Shown one piece after another: positions 50,055 to 57,656 of a stretch of 64,000 nucleotides of DNA. The notes beneath the pieces were generated by a model, which was not told the origin of the DNA, did no database searches, and saw nothing but the letters and a program-made list of their open reading frames with translations. This stretch comes from Roseisolibacter agri (GTDB lineage: Bacteria; Gemmatimonadota; Gemmatimonadetes; Gemmatimonadales; Gemmatimonadaceae). The stretch spans positions 620,001 through 684,000 of the forward strand of contig NZ_BRXS01000001.1 of assembly GCF_030159095.1 (NCBI RefSeq), written 5' to 3'. Numbering within the stretch: the first letter of the stretch is position 1; each line of letters opens with the position of its first letter. Both the position numbers and the translations under genes were made by a program.

Positions 50055-51491
50055 GTGACCGACTCCTCCTCGTCCCCGCGCGTCGCCAACGCGCCCGACG
50101 GGCTCGACGCGCCGCCGGTCGGCGCGCCCCTCCCGGCTGCCGTCGCCCGCCCGGCCGGCGTCGCCAGTGCCGGCACCGCGGCCACGCGCCGCCCGCACGT
50201 CGTGATCGTCGGCGGCGGCTTCGGCGGCCTGCGCGCCGCCCGCGCGCTGCGCAGGGCCGACGTCGACGTCACGCTCGTCGACCGCACGAACCACCACCTC
50301 TTCCAGCCGCTGCTGTACCAGGTGGCGACCGCGGTGCTGGCGCCGAGCGACATCACCATCCCGATCCGCTACGTGCTGCGCAAGCAGCGCAACGTGACCG
50401 TGCTGATGGCCGAGGTGCGCCACGTCGATCCGGACGCGCGTACGCTCACGCTCGACGAGGGGCGGACGCTCTCGTACGACTACCTGATCCTCGCGGCGGG
50501 CGCGCGGCACTCGTACTTCGGGCGCGACGAGTGGGAGGAGGTCGCGCCGGGGCTCAAGAGCATCGCAGACGCGTACGAGCTGCGCCGGCGCTTCCTGACG
50601 GCGTTCGAGGAGGCGGAGAAGGCCGCGACCGCGGAGGAGCGCGCCGCGTGGCTGACGTTCGTGATCGTCGGCGGCGGGCCCACGGGCGTCGAGCTGGCCG
50701 GGATGATCCCCGACACCGCGCGCGCCTTCCGCGCCGACTTCCGGAACATCGACACGTGCAACGTGCAGGTCGTGCTGCTGGAGGGCGGCCCGCGCGTGCT
50801 GGCGGCGTTCCCCGAGAAGCTGCAGCGCGAGGCGCTGCGCGACCTCGAGGAGCTGCGCGTGCGCGTGCGCCTGTCGTCGATCGTCACGCGCGTCGAGCGC
50901 GACGCGGTCTACGTCGGCGAGGAGCGGATCCCCACGCACACGGTCTTCTGGGCGGCCGGCAACGCCGCGTCGCCGCTCGGCCGGCAGCTGGGCGTGCCGG
51001 TGGACCGCGCGGGCCGCGTGCAGGTCGAGTCCGACCTCTCCGTGCCGGGCCGGCCGGAGGTGTTCGTGGTCGGTGACATGGCGACCGTCACGAGCGAGGG
51101 GAAGCCCGTGCCCGGCGTCGCGCCGGCGGCCAACCAGATGGGCGAGCACGCCGCGAAGAACCTGCTGGCGACGCTGCGCGGCGAGCCGCGACGCCCGTTC
51201 CGCTACTTCAACAAGGGCGACCTCGCGACCATCGGCCGGCACCGCGCCATCGCCGCGTTCGGGAAGCTCCAGCTGGAGGGCTACCTGGCGTGGTTCCTCT
51301 GGCTCTTCGTGCACATCCTCTACCTGGTGGGCTTCCGCAACCGGGTGAGCGTGCTGGTGCAGTGGATGTACGCCTACTTCACCTGGCAGCGCGGCGTGCG
51401 GCTCATCAGCGGCGAGATGTCGCGCCGCGACAGCACGGGCACGCCCACCGAGCCGCCCGCCGCCTCGCCGCCGATCCCGGGCTGGAAGTAG
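50055..51491 (+). CDS. ndh: Type II NADH dehydrogenase (NDH-2)
   Basis: 478 residues from GTG 50055, which has GGGAG upstream; GTG 50025 would add 10 residues. After an Ala/Pro-rich N-terminal extension of about 45 residues come the FAD motif VVIVGGGFGGLRAARAL (53-58 GGGFGG), the NHHLFQPLLYQVATAVLAPSDI signature, the NAD-binding FVIVGGGPTGVELAG and VFVVGDMA near the quinone site. The C-terminus has a hydrophobic amphipathic part (LAWFLWLFVHILYLVGF) for membrane binding. It feeds electrons from NADH to quinone without pumping protons. Confidence 0.93.
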   Translation: MTDSSSSPRVANAPDGLDAPPVGAPLPAAVARPAGVASAGTAATRRPHVVIVGGGFGGLRAARALRRADVDVTLVDRTNHHLFQPLLYQVATAVLAPSDITIPIRYVLRKQRNVTVLMAEVRHVDPDARTLTLDEGRTLSYDYLILAAGARHSYFGRDEWEEVAPGLKSIADAYELRRRFLTAFEEAEKAATAEERAAWLTFVIVGGGPTGVELAGMIPDTARAFRADFRNIDTCNVQVVLLEGGPRVLAAFPEKLQREALRDLEELRVRVRLSSIVTRVERDAVYVGEERIPTHTVFWAAGNAASPLGRQLGVPVDRAGRVQVESDLSVPGRPEVFVVGDMATVTSEGKPVPGVAPAANQMGEHAAKNLLATLRGEPRRPFRYFNKGDLATIGRHRAIAAFGKLQLEGYLAWFLWLFVHILYLVGFRNRVSVLVQWMYAYFTWQRGVRLISGEMSRRDSTGTPTEPPAASPPIPGWK

Positions 51492-51638
51492 GGGAATCTG
51501 CGTCACGTGCACCGCCGTACTTGCCGAACGGCGGCGAATCGGGCACCATCGAGCCGGGCCCGGAGCCGGCGCGACGCTGCGCGCGGCTCGCCGCCCTCAC
51601 GGCACCGTGATCCCGCACCTCCCGTCCGTTTCACCGCC

Positions 51639-52244
51639 ATGTCCGATACGGCCCCGATTCGCGTCCTGCTGGCCGAGGACGAAGCGCCCACGCGCGAGCT
51701 CCTCGTCGAGCTGCTCACCAAGTTCGGCCACGCCGTCGTCGCCGACGTGGGCAGTGGCGCCGAGGCGCTGGCGCAGGCCCGCATCGTGAAGCCCGACGTC
51801 ATGCTGCTGGACGTGCACATGCCCGACGGGTCGGGCGTGGAGGTGGCGCGCCAGATCGCGACCGAGCTGCCCGACGTGGCCGTGGTGCTCATCACCGCCG
51901 ACGAGACGCTGTCGGTGCGGAACGAGGACGTGCCGGGGCTGAGCACCATCATGATGCTCCCCAAGCCCACGCCGCCGCAGATGCTCGACTCGCAGATCCG
52001 CATGGCCGCGCAGCAGGCGCGCGCCTTCGCGCAGGCGCGGCAGGACGCGACCGATCTCAAGGCGCAGCTCGAGGCGCGCAAGGTGATCGAGCGCGCGAAG
52101 GGGATCCTGATGCGCCGCACGGGCTGCTCGGAGCCCGAGGCGTACCGCATCCTGCAGCGCTCCAGCCAGGACCGCTCGATGCCGATGGTCGCGATCGCGC
52201 AGGCGGTGCTCGACTCGGAGCCGGGCGTCGGCTCGCGGTCTTAG
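51639..52244 (+). CDS. Response regulator with ANTAR RNA-binding output domain
   Basis: 201 residues. Receiver 8-120: LLAEDEAPTRE, phospho-acceptor Asp58 in VMLLDVHMPDGSGVEVA, and Lys at MLPKPTPPQ. A coiled coil (about 122-145) leads to the ANTAR domain (about 130-195: LKAQLEARKVIERAKGILMRR, then SEPEAYRILQRSSQDRS). ANTAR regulators bind paired-hairpin RNA and prevent transcription termination (NasR/AmiR type). A cognate kinase is not adjacent; soluble kinases lie 11 kb away. Its TAG overlaps the stop codon of the convergent phosphodiesterase gene. I see no promoter in the 147 nt upstream. Confidence 0.93.
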   Translation: MSDTAPIRVLLAEDEAPTRELLVELLTKFGHAVVADVGSGAEALAQARIVKPDVMLLDVHMPDGSGVEVARQIATELPDVAVVLITADETLSVRNEDVPGLSTIMMLPKPTPPQMLDSQIRMAAQQARAFAQARQDATDLKAQLEARKVIERAKGILMRRTGCSEPEAYRILQRSSQDRSMPMVAIAQAVLDSEPGVGSRS

Positions 52245-53719
52245 AGGAAGGACTCGCCGTCCAGCCCCGCCGGCACCGGCAGCCCGAGCGCCCGCAACGC
52301 GCTCGGCATCACGTCGACGGTGCGGCGGGGCGTGCGGGCCACGGGCCGGCTGGTGAGCAGCGGCACCAGCATGTGCTCGCGGTGCAGCGCGCCGTGCGAC
52401 GAGAGGTGCGGGATCGGCTCGTAGCGCGAGCGCAGGTCCCAGTCGCGCGCGGCCGAGACGACGATCTCGCCCGAGCGCGGCGCGCCGGCGAGGTGGGCGA
52501 TCTGCACCAGCGCGTCGGGGTAGTCGCCGGCCGCGCAGGCGTCGTAGGCCGCGTCGGCGTCCAGCGACTCCAGCGGTCCGCCGAGCCCCAGCGGATCGCC
52601 GTCGAGCGGGCGGTAGGCGTAGCGGAATGCGTGCGCCGGCGGCGAGCCCGCGCCGGCGGGCGACGCGGGCGCGGACGGGTCGAGCGTGCGCGTGACGAGC
52701 GCGGCGCCGCGCCCGCGGCCGCGCACCTCGCACGTGTCGGCGTCGTGCGGCAGCAGCACGAGGTCCACCGAGGGGCGGAGCAGCAGGTCGCGCACGGCGG
52801 CGTCCCAGCGCGGCGCGAGCGCCGGCCACCACGGGCGCTCGCGACGCGCGAGCTCCAGGTAGACGTGCGCCATCGCGTTGCCGCTCACCATCACGGCGAC
52901 CTCGCGGCGCGGCGCGGCGGTGAACGGGTGCGCGACCGTGCGGTGGCCGCGCGCGCGGAACCAGTCGGCCAGGTCGTCGTGCGCCCTGACCGGCGAGTGC
53001 CCGTGGTCGCTGACGACCCACAGGTGCATGTCGCGCCACCAGCCGCCGCGCTCCGCGTCGGCGCGCAGCTCGGCCGCCACCTCGTCGACGATCCGCATCG
53101 CGCCGGCGACGAGGGGGGCGCCATGCCCGGCGGCGTGCGACGTCTTGTCGATGCCCGTGAGCGCGGCGAAGACCACGCGCGGCGCGCCGTTTCCGGCGGC
53201 GTGGGCGTCGCGCACGCGGCGCGCGACCTGGCCGCCGATGTCGCGGTCGATCTGCAGCCAGCCGGCGACGTTGCCGCTGAAGTGCGTGCGCGCGGCGCGC
53301 AGCGCGAAGCCGGCGCCGCGCGCCATGCGGTCGCGCGCGGCCAGCCCGCGGCCGATGACGTTGAGCGCCGCGAGCCCCGGCGGCGCCAGCTCGAAGAGCG
53401 TCGGGGCGTCGGGCGCGAGGTCGCGGTCCACGTGCCGCATCTCCGCGCCGACGTAGCTGCGCGTCGCGTCGGGCCAGGTGGCGCGCGTGCGTGCACGGTC
53501 GAACCAGCGCAGCCCCGGCAGCCCGATGGGGCCGGGGAAGCGGCCCATCAGGAAGGGCGCGTAGGCAGGCCCGGTGACCGACGGGAACGCGGTCGCGACC
53601 GTGTGGTAGGCGCCCTCCGCGCGCAGCCGCGCGAGTGACGGCAGCGAGCCGTCGTCGAGGGCGTGCGCGAGCGCGTCGGGGCGCGCGCCGTCGGCGACGA
53701 GGATGACGACCAGGGACAA
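52241..53719 (-). CDS. Alkaline-phosphatase-superfamily nucleotide pyrophosphatase/phosphodiesterase-like enzyme
   Basis: The core begins at LVVILVADGARPDAL (metal-binding Asp) and continues with FPSVTGPAYAPFLMGRFPG, where the Thr in SVTG fits the nucleophile of the NPP group, then a later GIDKTSHAAGHG and VVSDHGHSPV (metal-binding Asp/His), and near the end SSHGALHREHMLVPLL. It probably cleaves a phosphodiester or phosphate ester; no signal peptide is evident. The start is uncertain: TTG 53719 gives 492 residues and avoids overlap with the divergent LOG gene, but no ATG or ribosome site is seen. It converges on the ANTAR regulator with overlapping stop codons. Confidence 0.78.
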   Translation of the reverse strand: MSLVVILVADGARPDALAHALDDGSLPSLARLRAEGAYHTVATAFPSVTGPAYAPFLMGRFPGPIGLPGLRWFDRARTRATWPDATRSYVGAEMRHVDRDLAPDAPTLFELAPPGLAALNVIGRGLAARDRMARGAGFALRAARTHFSGNVAGWLQIDRDIGGQVARRVRDAHAAGNGAPRVVFAALTGIDKTSHAAGHGAPLVAGAMRIVDEVAAELRADAERGGWWRDMHLWVVSDHGHSPVRAHDDLADWFRARGHRTVAHPFTAAPRREVAVMVSGNAMAHVYLELARRERPWWPALAPRWDAAVRDLLLRPSVDLVLLPHDADTCEVRGRGRGAALVTRTLDPSAPASPAGAGSPPAHAFRYAYRPLDGDPLGLGGPLESLDADAAYDACAAGDYPDALVQIAHLAGAPRSGEIVVSAARDWDLRSRYEPIPHLSSHGALHREHMLVPLLTSRPVARTPRRTVDVMPSALRALGLPVPAGLDGESFL

Positions 53720-53771
53720 CGGCGGGCGGGGCGGCGGGGCGAGGAGGTGGCGCGGTTCCTGACGGGCGGCG

Positions 53772-53777
53772 TAACGT
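53772..53777 (+). promoter_or_regulatory. Possible -10 element (TAACGT) of the LOG gene
   Basis: TAACGT lies 24 nt before the ATG and would give a leader of about 18 nt that still holds the AGGAG ribosome site at 53793-53797. Confidence 0.4.
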
Positions 53778-53801
53778 GTTCCCGCACTTGCCAGGAGACC
53801 G

Positions 53802-54902
53802 ATGAAGAAACCTAGCACGACGCGCCGGCCGGCGACCACGCGCTCGGCCGCGAAGACCGCGAAGAAGGCGCCGGCGCGCGAGACGACGCGCACGGCGTCG
53901 CGAACGGCGTCGCGAACGGCGTCGCAGACGGCGTCACGTGGCGCGGCGAAGAAGCCCCGCACCGCCAGCGGCAAGCACGCGAGCCCCGACGTGCTCGCGG
54001 CCGCGGAGCAGAACGCCCGCGAGGGGCTGCAGCGGCGCACCGAGGAGGGCCACCGCAAGGCGGGCCGCACGCCGCCGACGCAGAAGGACGGGCCGGCGCC
54101 GCGCTCCACCGGCGCGTCGCGCGTGGTGGACGAGTCGATCCGCGACTACCCGGTCGTCACCGAGGACGAGAAGCTGCTCGCGCTGCCCGACGGCCGCGTG
54201 CAGACGCCCGACTTCACGCGCACCGACACGTGGCGCGTGATGCGGATCATGGGCGAGTTCATCGAGGGCTTCGACACGCTCAGCAAGGTGCGGCGCGGCG
54301 TGACGATCTTCGGCTCCGCGCGCACCGGTCCGGACGATCCGCAGTACCACGCGGCGGTGGAGGTCGGGCGCCTGCTGGCCGAGGCGGGCTTCGACGTCAT
54401 CACCGGCGCGGGGCCGGGGATCATGGAGGCCGGCAACAAGGGCGCGAAGGCCGCCGGCGGCCACTCCATCGGCTGCAACATCGAGCTGCCGTTCGAGCAG
54501 GGGAGCAATCCCTACGTCGACACGCTCGTCAACTTCCGCTACTTCTTCGTGCGGAAGACGATGTTCATCAAGTACTCGGTCGCGTTCATCATCTTCCCCG
54601 GCGGCTTCGGCACGCTCGACGAGCTGTTCGAGGCGGTGACGCTGATCCAGACCGGCAAGATGTACCAGTTCCCGGTCGTGCTCTTCGGGCGCCACTACTG
54701 GGCGGGGCTGGTGCGCTGGCTGCAGACGCGCGTGCTGCAGGAGGGGAAGATCTCGCCCGGCGACCTCGATCTCATGATCATGACCGACGACCCGCGCGAG
54801 GCGGTGGAGGCCGTGGTCGCGGCCTACGGCGCGCAGCGCCAGCGGGCCGCGGAGACGAGCGGCGACGGGGCGGGGCGCACCGGGCATCGCGACGTCCCCT
54901 GA
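53802..54902 (+). CDS. LOG-family (lysine-decarboxylase-like, TIGR00730-type) nucleotide phosphoribohydrolase with basic N-terminal tail
   Basis: 366 residues. Residues 1-60 are a basic Lys/Arg/Thr/Ala/Ser tail including four TASR/TASQ-type repeats. The Rossmann-like LOG domain spans about 155-345: VTIFGSARTGPDDPQY, VITGAGPGIMEAGNKGAKAAGG and the family signature FPGGFGTLDELFEAVTLIQTGK, which bears the active-site Arg/Glu region. Plant LOG releases cytokinin bases from nucleoside monophosphates; many bacterial homologues hydrolyse purine or pyrimidine nucleotides. AGGAG precedes the ATG. A strong hairpin follows the stop. Confidence 0.9.
   Translation: MKKPSTTRRPATTRSAAKTAKKAPARETTRTASRTASRTASQTASRGAAKKPRTASGKHASPDVLAAAEQNAREGLQRRTEEGHRKAGRTPPTQKDGPAPRSTGASRVVDESIRDYPVVTEDEKLLALPDGRVQTPDFTRTDTWRVMRIMGEFIEGFDTLSKVRRGVTIFGSARTGPDDPQYHAAVEVGRLLAEAGFDVITGAGPGIMEAGNKGAKAAGGHSIGCNIELPFEQGSNPYVDTLVNFRYFFVRKTMFIKYSVAFIIFPGGFGTLDELFEAVTLIQTGKMYQFPVVLFGRHYWAGLVRWLQTRVLQEGKISPGDLDLMIMTDDPREAVEAVVAAYGAQRQRAAETSGDGAGRTGHRDVP
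53889..53936 (+). repeat. Four tandem 12-nt units coding Arg-Thr-Ala-Ser in the LOG tail
   Basis: Units CGCACGGCGTCG, CGAACGGCGTCG (twice) and CAGACGGCGTCA are in frame and add a positively charged, probably disordered segment. Such repeats vary in number easily by slippage. Confidence 0.9.
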
Positions 54903-54907
54903 CACGA

Positions 54908-54940
54908 CGAGGCGCCGAGAGCACTGCTCTCGGCGCCTCG
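54908..54940. terminator. Strong bidirectional hairpin between LOG and greA
   Basis: A perfect stem, GAGGCGCCGAGAGC pairing with GCTCTCGGCGCCTC, closes a 3-nt loop (ACT). It lies 6 nt after the LOG stop and 23 nt from the greA stop of the convergent gene. No T-run follows on either strand. Confidence 0.75.
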
Positions 54941-54962
54941 GGTCATTGCGCCCGGAGGCGCG

Positions 54963-55430
54963 CTACTGCTGATGGATCGTCGTCAGCTCGACGACCTTCA
55001 GGCGGCGCGTGGTGGCGGGCAGCTTGAGGATCGCGACCTCGCCGACGGCCTTGCCGAGCAGCGCGCGCCCGATCGCGGAGCCCATGCTGACGTGGCCCTC
55101 CTGGAACTCGACCGCGTCGCCGAACATCAGCGAGTACGTCTCGGGCGGGCCGCCCTTCTCGTCCTGGACGACGACGATGGAGCCGAGGCCGACGCGGTCC
55201 TCGGGGATCTGCGCGGGGTCCACCGACGAGAGCTTGCTGAGGCGCGCGTGCAGGTGGCCGAGGCGCGCCTGCACGAACGACTGCCGCTCGAGCGCCGCCT
55301 TGTACTCGCTGTTCTCCTTGAGGTCGCCGTGCTCGACCGCGGTGCGGATCTCGTTCGGCAGGGTGACGTTCAGCTCGTGCTGCAGCTGCTCCGCCTCTTT
55401 CGCGAGCTTCCGCTTCAGTTCTTCGATCAT
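54963..55430 (-). CDS. greA: Transcription elongation factor GreA
   Basis: 155 residues, the usual GreA length. The N-terminal coiled-coil hairpin has the conserved tip EHGDLKENSEYKAA with Asp36 and Glu39, which reach into the polymerase channel and trigger transcript cleavage. The C-terminal FKBP-like domain shows VGLGSIVVVQD, SLMFGDAVEFQEGHVSMGSAIGRALLGKAVGE. ATG 55430 matches the family start (MIEELKRKL). It rescues backtracked RNA polymerase. The leader of about 150 nt contains a terminator-like hairpin, so expression may be self-limiting. Confidence 0.96.
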   Translation of the reverse strand: MIEELKRKLAKEAEQLQHELNVTLPNEIRTAVEHGDLKENSEYKAALERQSFVQARLGHLHARLSKLSSVDPAQIPEDRVGLGSIVVVQDEKGGPPETYSLMFGDAVEFQEGHVSMGSAIGRALLGKAVGEVAILKLPATTRRLKVVELTTIHQQ

Positions 55431-55533
55431 CGGGATACCAGCCTGCGCGCCGCCGCGGCGCGCCATCGAGACAGACGGGCCGTGGTCCCGGGCGACTGGA
55501 GCGCGGGATCGCGCCTCGGAGATCCGGGAACGG

Positions 55534-55570
55534 CAAAAGGGGAGCGCCCGACCGCGAGTGGCCGGGCGCC
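55534..55570 (-). terminator. Attenuator-like hairpin with T-run in the greA leader
   Basis: Read on the minus strand: GGCGCCCGGCC, loop ACTCGC, GGTCGGGCGCT, then CCCCTTTTG. The stem has about 11 pairs including two G-U, and the T-run is four Ts. It lies about 10 nt after the presumed start site of the greA transcript and over 100 nt before the greA ATG. No other minus-strand gene lies upstream, so it can only affect greA or make a short RNA. Confidence 0.6.
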
Positions 55571-55585
55571 GTCCCCAGGACCCGC

Positions 55586-55591
55586 AATCTA
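55586..55591 (-). promoter_or_regulatory. Candidate -10 element (TAGATT) of greA
   Basis: TAGATT on the minus strand, with a weak TTGCGC 16 nt upstream as possible -35. A start about 7 nt downstream gives a leader of about 150 nt that contains the hairpin at 55534-55570. Confidence 0.5.
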
Positions 55592-55674
55592 GCGCTGGCC
55601 TCGGAAGGCGCAAAGGTCGCGCCGCGGCCGCCCGGCGTCGCGACGCGCCGCTTCCCGGCGGGCCCCGCGGGCCC

Positions 55675-55680
55675 TAGCGT
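55675..55680 (+). promoter_or_regulatory. Candidate -10 element (TAGCGT) for leaderless MBL hydrolase mRNA
   Basis: TAGCGT ends 7 nt before ATG 55688. This spacing favours that ATG over the in-frame GTG at 55679, which overlaps the hexamer. Confidence 0.45.
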
Positions 55681-55687
55681 GTCCCGC

Positions 55688-56545
55688 ATGCTCCACGAGC
55701 TTCGCACGCCGCGCATCGAGCGCCACGAGGACGTCACGCGCCTCGCCTTCGCATCGCCCGCCGGGCGCCTCGTCGGCTACTCGGCCAGCGCGTACCTCGT
55801 CGCGCGGGGCACGGGTGCGCAGACGCGCTCCGTGCTGGTGGACACGGGCTTCGCGCGGGCCGGCGACGCGCTGCTGCGCGCGGTGGAGGCCGCGCACGGC
55901 GGCCGCGCGCCGCGCGAGGCGCTCGTCGGCGCGATCCTCACGCACGCGCACGAGGACCACGCCGGCAACGTCGCGCGGCTGGCGCGCCTGGGCGTGCCGC
56001 TGGCGATGGGCGCCGCCACGCGCGCGGCCGTCGCCGACGTCGCGCCGATCGCGCTCTACCGCCGCGTGACGTGGGGCGCGATGGAGCCGCTGCGCGGCGA
56101 CGTCGCGCCGTTCGATCCGGCGCCGCTCGTGCTCCTCGCGACGCCCGGCCACTCCGCCGACCACCACGTCGTGTGGGACGCCGAGCGCGAGACGCTGTTC
56201 GGCGGCGACCTCTTTCTGGGTGTGAAGGTGCGCATCGCGCACCGCTACGAGGACCCGCACGCGCTCGCGCGCTCGCTGCGCATGGCGGCCGCGCTGCGCC
56301 CGCGCCGCCTGTTCGATGCGCACCGCGGCCTCGTCGCCGACCCGGTGCCCGCGCTGGAGGCGAAGGCGGGCTGGATCGAGGACACCATCGCCGCGGTCGA
56401 GCGGCTCCTCGATGCGGGCTGGCCCGCGCGCCGCATCCGCGACCACGTCCTCGGGCGCGAGGAGCTGACGGGGATCGTGTCGTGCGGCGAGTACTCGCGC
56501 ACGAACCTCGTGCGCGCGGTGCGCCGCGCGCGGCTCGCGGGATGA
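55688..56545 (+). CDS. Metallo-beta-lactamase-fold hydrolase (glyoxalase II-like)
   Basis: 285 residues. The HxHxDH metal motif is THAHEDHAGN with His86, His88, Asp90 and His91; later metal ligands fit ATPGHSADHHVVW and GGDLFLGVK, and DAHRG follows. The first strand SVLVDTGFA is also typical. It hydrolyses a thioester, lactone or phosphoester; the large family prevents a firm choice. The C-terminal helical part (EAKAGWIEDTIAAVERLLDAGW) resembles enzymes that act on acyl thioesters. The next gene overlaps its stop by 4 nt (ATGA). Confidence 0.88.
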   Translation: MLHELRTPRIERHEDVTRLAFASPAGRLVGYSASAYLVARGTGAQTRSVLVDTGFARAGDALLRAVEAAHGGRAPREALVGAILTHAHEDHAGNVARLARLGVPLAMGAATRAAVADVAPIALYRRVTWGAMEPLRGDVAPFDPAPLVLLATPGHSADHHVVWDAERETLFGGDLFLGVKVRIAHRYEDPHALARSLRMAAALRPRRLFDAHRGLVADPVPALEAKAGWIEDTIAAVERLLDAGWPARRIRDHVLGREELTGIVSCGEYSRTNLVRAVRRARLAG

Positions 56546-56967
56546 CGCGCGCGCCGATCTGGACGCGCCCCGGCGCGTTCTTCGTCGTCGCGCTCACGCT
56601 CGCGGCGGCGCTCGGCGGTGGGGCGTGGTGGCAGGCGTGGCACGCGTCGCCCAACGCCGTGGACGCGGAGACGCTGCGCGCGGCCGCGCTGGCCGCCGAC
56701 CGCATCGCGCTGCTGGACGCGGACGTGACGGCTGGCGCCGGCGCGCGGCTGACGTGGCGCGCGGTGCCGGGCGCGACGCGCTACCACGTCGAGGTGCTCG
56801 ATGCCGCGGGCGACGTCGTGCACGCGGCCGCGACGCGCGACACGACGATGGCGCTGCCCGACACGCTGCGGCCGCCCGCGGGCGCGACGTGGGAGTGGTC
56901 GGTGCGCGCGCGCCTCGCGGACGGCGGTACGCGCCGCTCGGACGCGGGCCGATTGCGCGCGCCCTAG
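56542..56967 (+). CDS. Membrane-anchored protein with one fibronectin-III-like domain, 141 residues
   Basis: An N-terminal hydrophobic helix (residues 11-30) works as an anchor or uncleaved signal. The following 85 residues read as one Ig-like/FN3 fold (ARLTWRAVPGATRYHVEVLDAAGDVVHAAATRD, then GATWEWSVRARLADG), with the W..V.GA..Y.VEV pattern of FN3 modules. ATG 56542 overlaps the MBL stop, so it is translationally coupled to the hydrolase. Its partner is unknown. Confidence 0.72.
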   Translation: MTRAPIWTRPGAFFVVALTLAAALGGGAWWQAWHASPNAVDAETLRAAALAADRIALLDADVTAGAGARLTWRAVPGATRYHVEVLDAAGDVVHAAATRDTTMALPDTLRPPAGATWEWSVRARLADGGTRRSDAGRLRAP

Positions 56968-57074
56968 CGCGTCGCGAACGCCGGGCATTGACGCACCCAT
57001 CCACAGGTGCGATGCTCGCGACGTCCTTCGAGTGCCGCGAGTGCCCCGCCGGTCGCGCCTTCACAGGAGCTCCC

Positions 57075-57650
57075 ATGCCCCGCGCTCCGCTCGTCGCCGT
57101 CGCCTTCACGACACTGATCATCGCTTTACCGTCGGTGCATGCGCAGCCCTCGCCGGTGCGGCCCGACAAGGCCAACGGGTGGCCCGACCTGACCGGACGA
57201 CGTGTCCGAGTCGGCACGTCGACGCGCCAGAGCATCGTTGGCACCGTCCTTCCGCCACGTGCCGACACGCTGTTCGTGCGCCGTGACGCGAATGGCGACA
57301 CGGTGGGGCTCAGCCGCGCCGCGGTCCGCAGCCTCGAGGTCAGCCGGGGGACACGCGCGTTCGGACGGCTGAAGGGCGGCGCGCTCGGTTTCCTCATCGG
57401 CGGCGGAGCGGGCATTTACCTCGGCAACGCGGTCTACACCGAACGCGGAGGATGCTGCGCGCCGGACTACAAGGGAGTTGCCATCGGCTTCCTGCTCGGG
57501 AGCAGCGCGGGCCTGGTCGGCGGCGCGGTCCTGGGCGGGCGGTCGGCGGAGCGTTGGGATTATGTCCGGCTGCCCGCGCGGGCGCGCGTGGGCCTTCGCG
57601 TGTCCCCGCACCATCCGGGGGTCGCCGTCGCCGCGACGCTCTCGCTGTAG
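57075..57650 (+). CDS. Exported protein with glycine-zipper segments, 191 residues, unknown
   Basis: A signal peptide (1-23, ending SVHAQ) is followed by a beta-rich part (VRVGTSTRQSIVGTVLPPRADTLFVRRD) resembling a small SH3-like barrel, then two glycine-zipper-like hydrophobic stretches (GGALGFLIGGGAGIYLGNAV and AIGFLLGSSAGLVGGAVLGG) separated by a Cys-Cys loop. It may sit in a membrane or oligomerise. AGGAG precedes the ATG. It converges on the glycerol-3-phosphate dehydrogenase gene with 6 nt between the stop codons. No named family is recognised. Confidence 0.68.
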   Translation: MPRAPLVAVAFTTLIIALPSVHAQPSPVRPDKANGWPDLTGRRVRVGTSTRQSIVGTVLPPRADTLFVRRDANGDTVGLSRAAVRSLEVSRGTRAFGRLKGGALGFLIGGGAGIYLGNAVYTERGGCCAPDYKGVAIGFLLGSSAGLVGGAVLGGRSAERWDYVRLPARARVGLRVSPHHPGVAVAATLSL

Positions 57651-57656
57651 GAAGCG

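Noticed and set aside
55679-55681. GTG 55679 as start of the MBL hydrolase
   Set aside because: It overlaps the TAGCGT hexamer; ATG 55688 sits 7 nt after it and still includes the whole domain.
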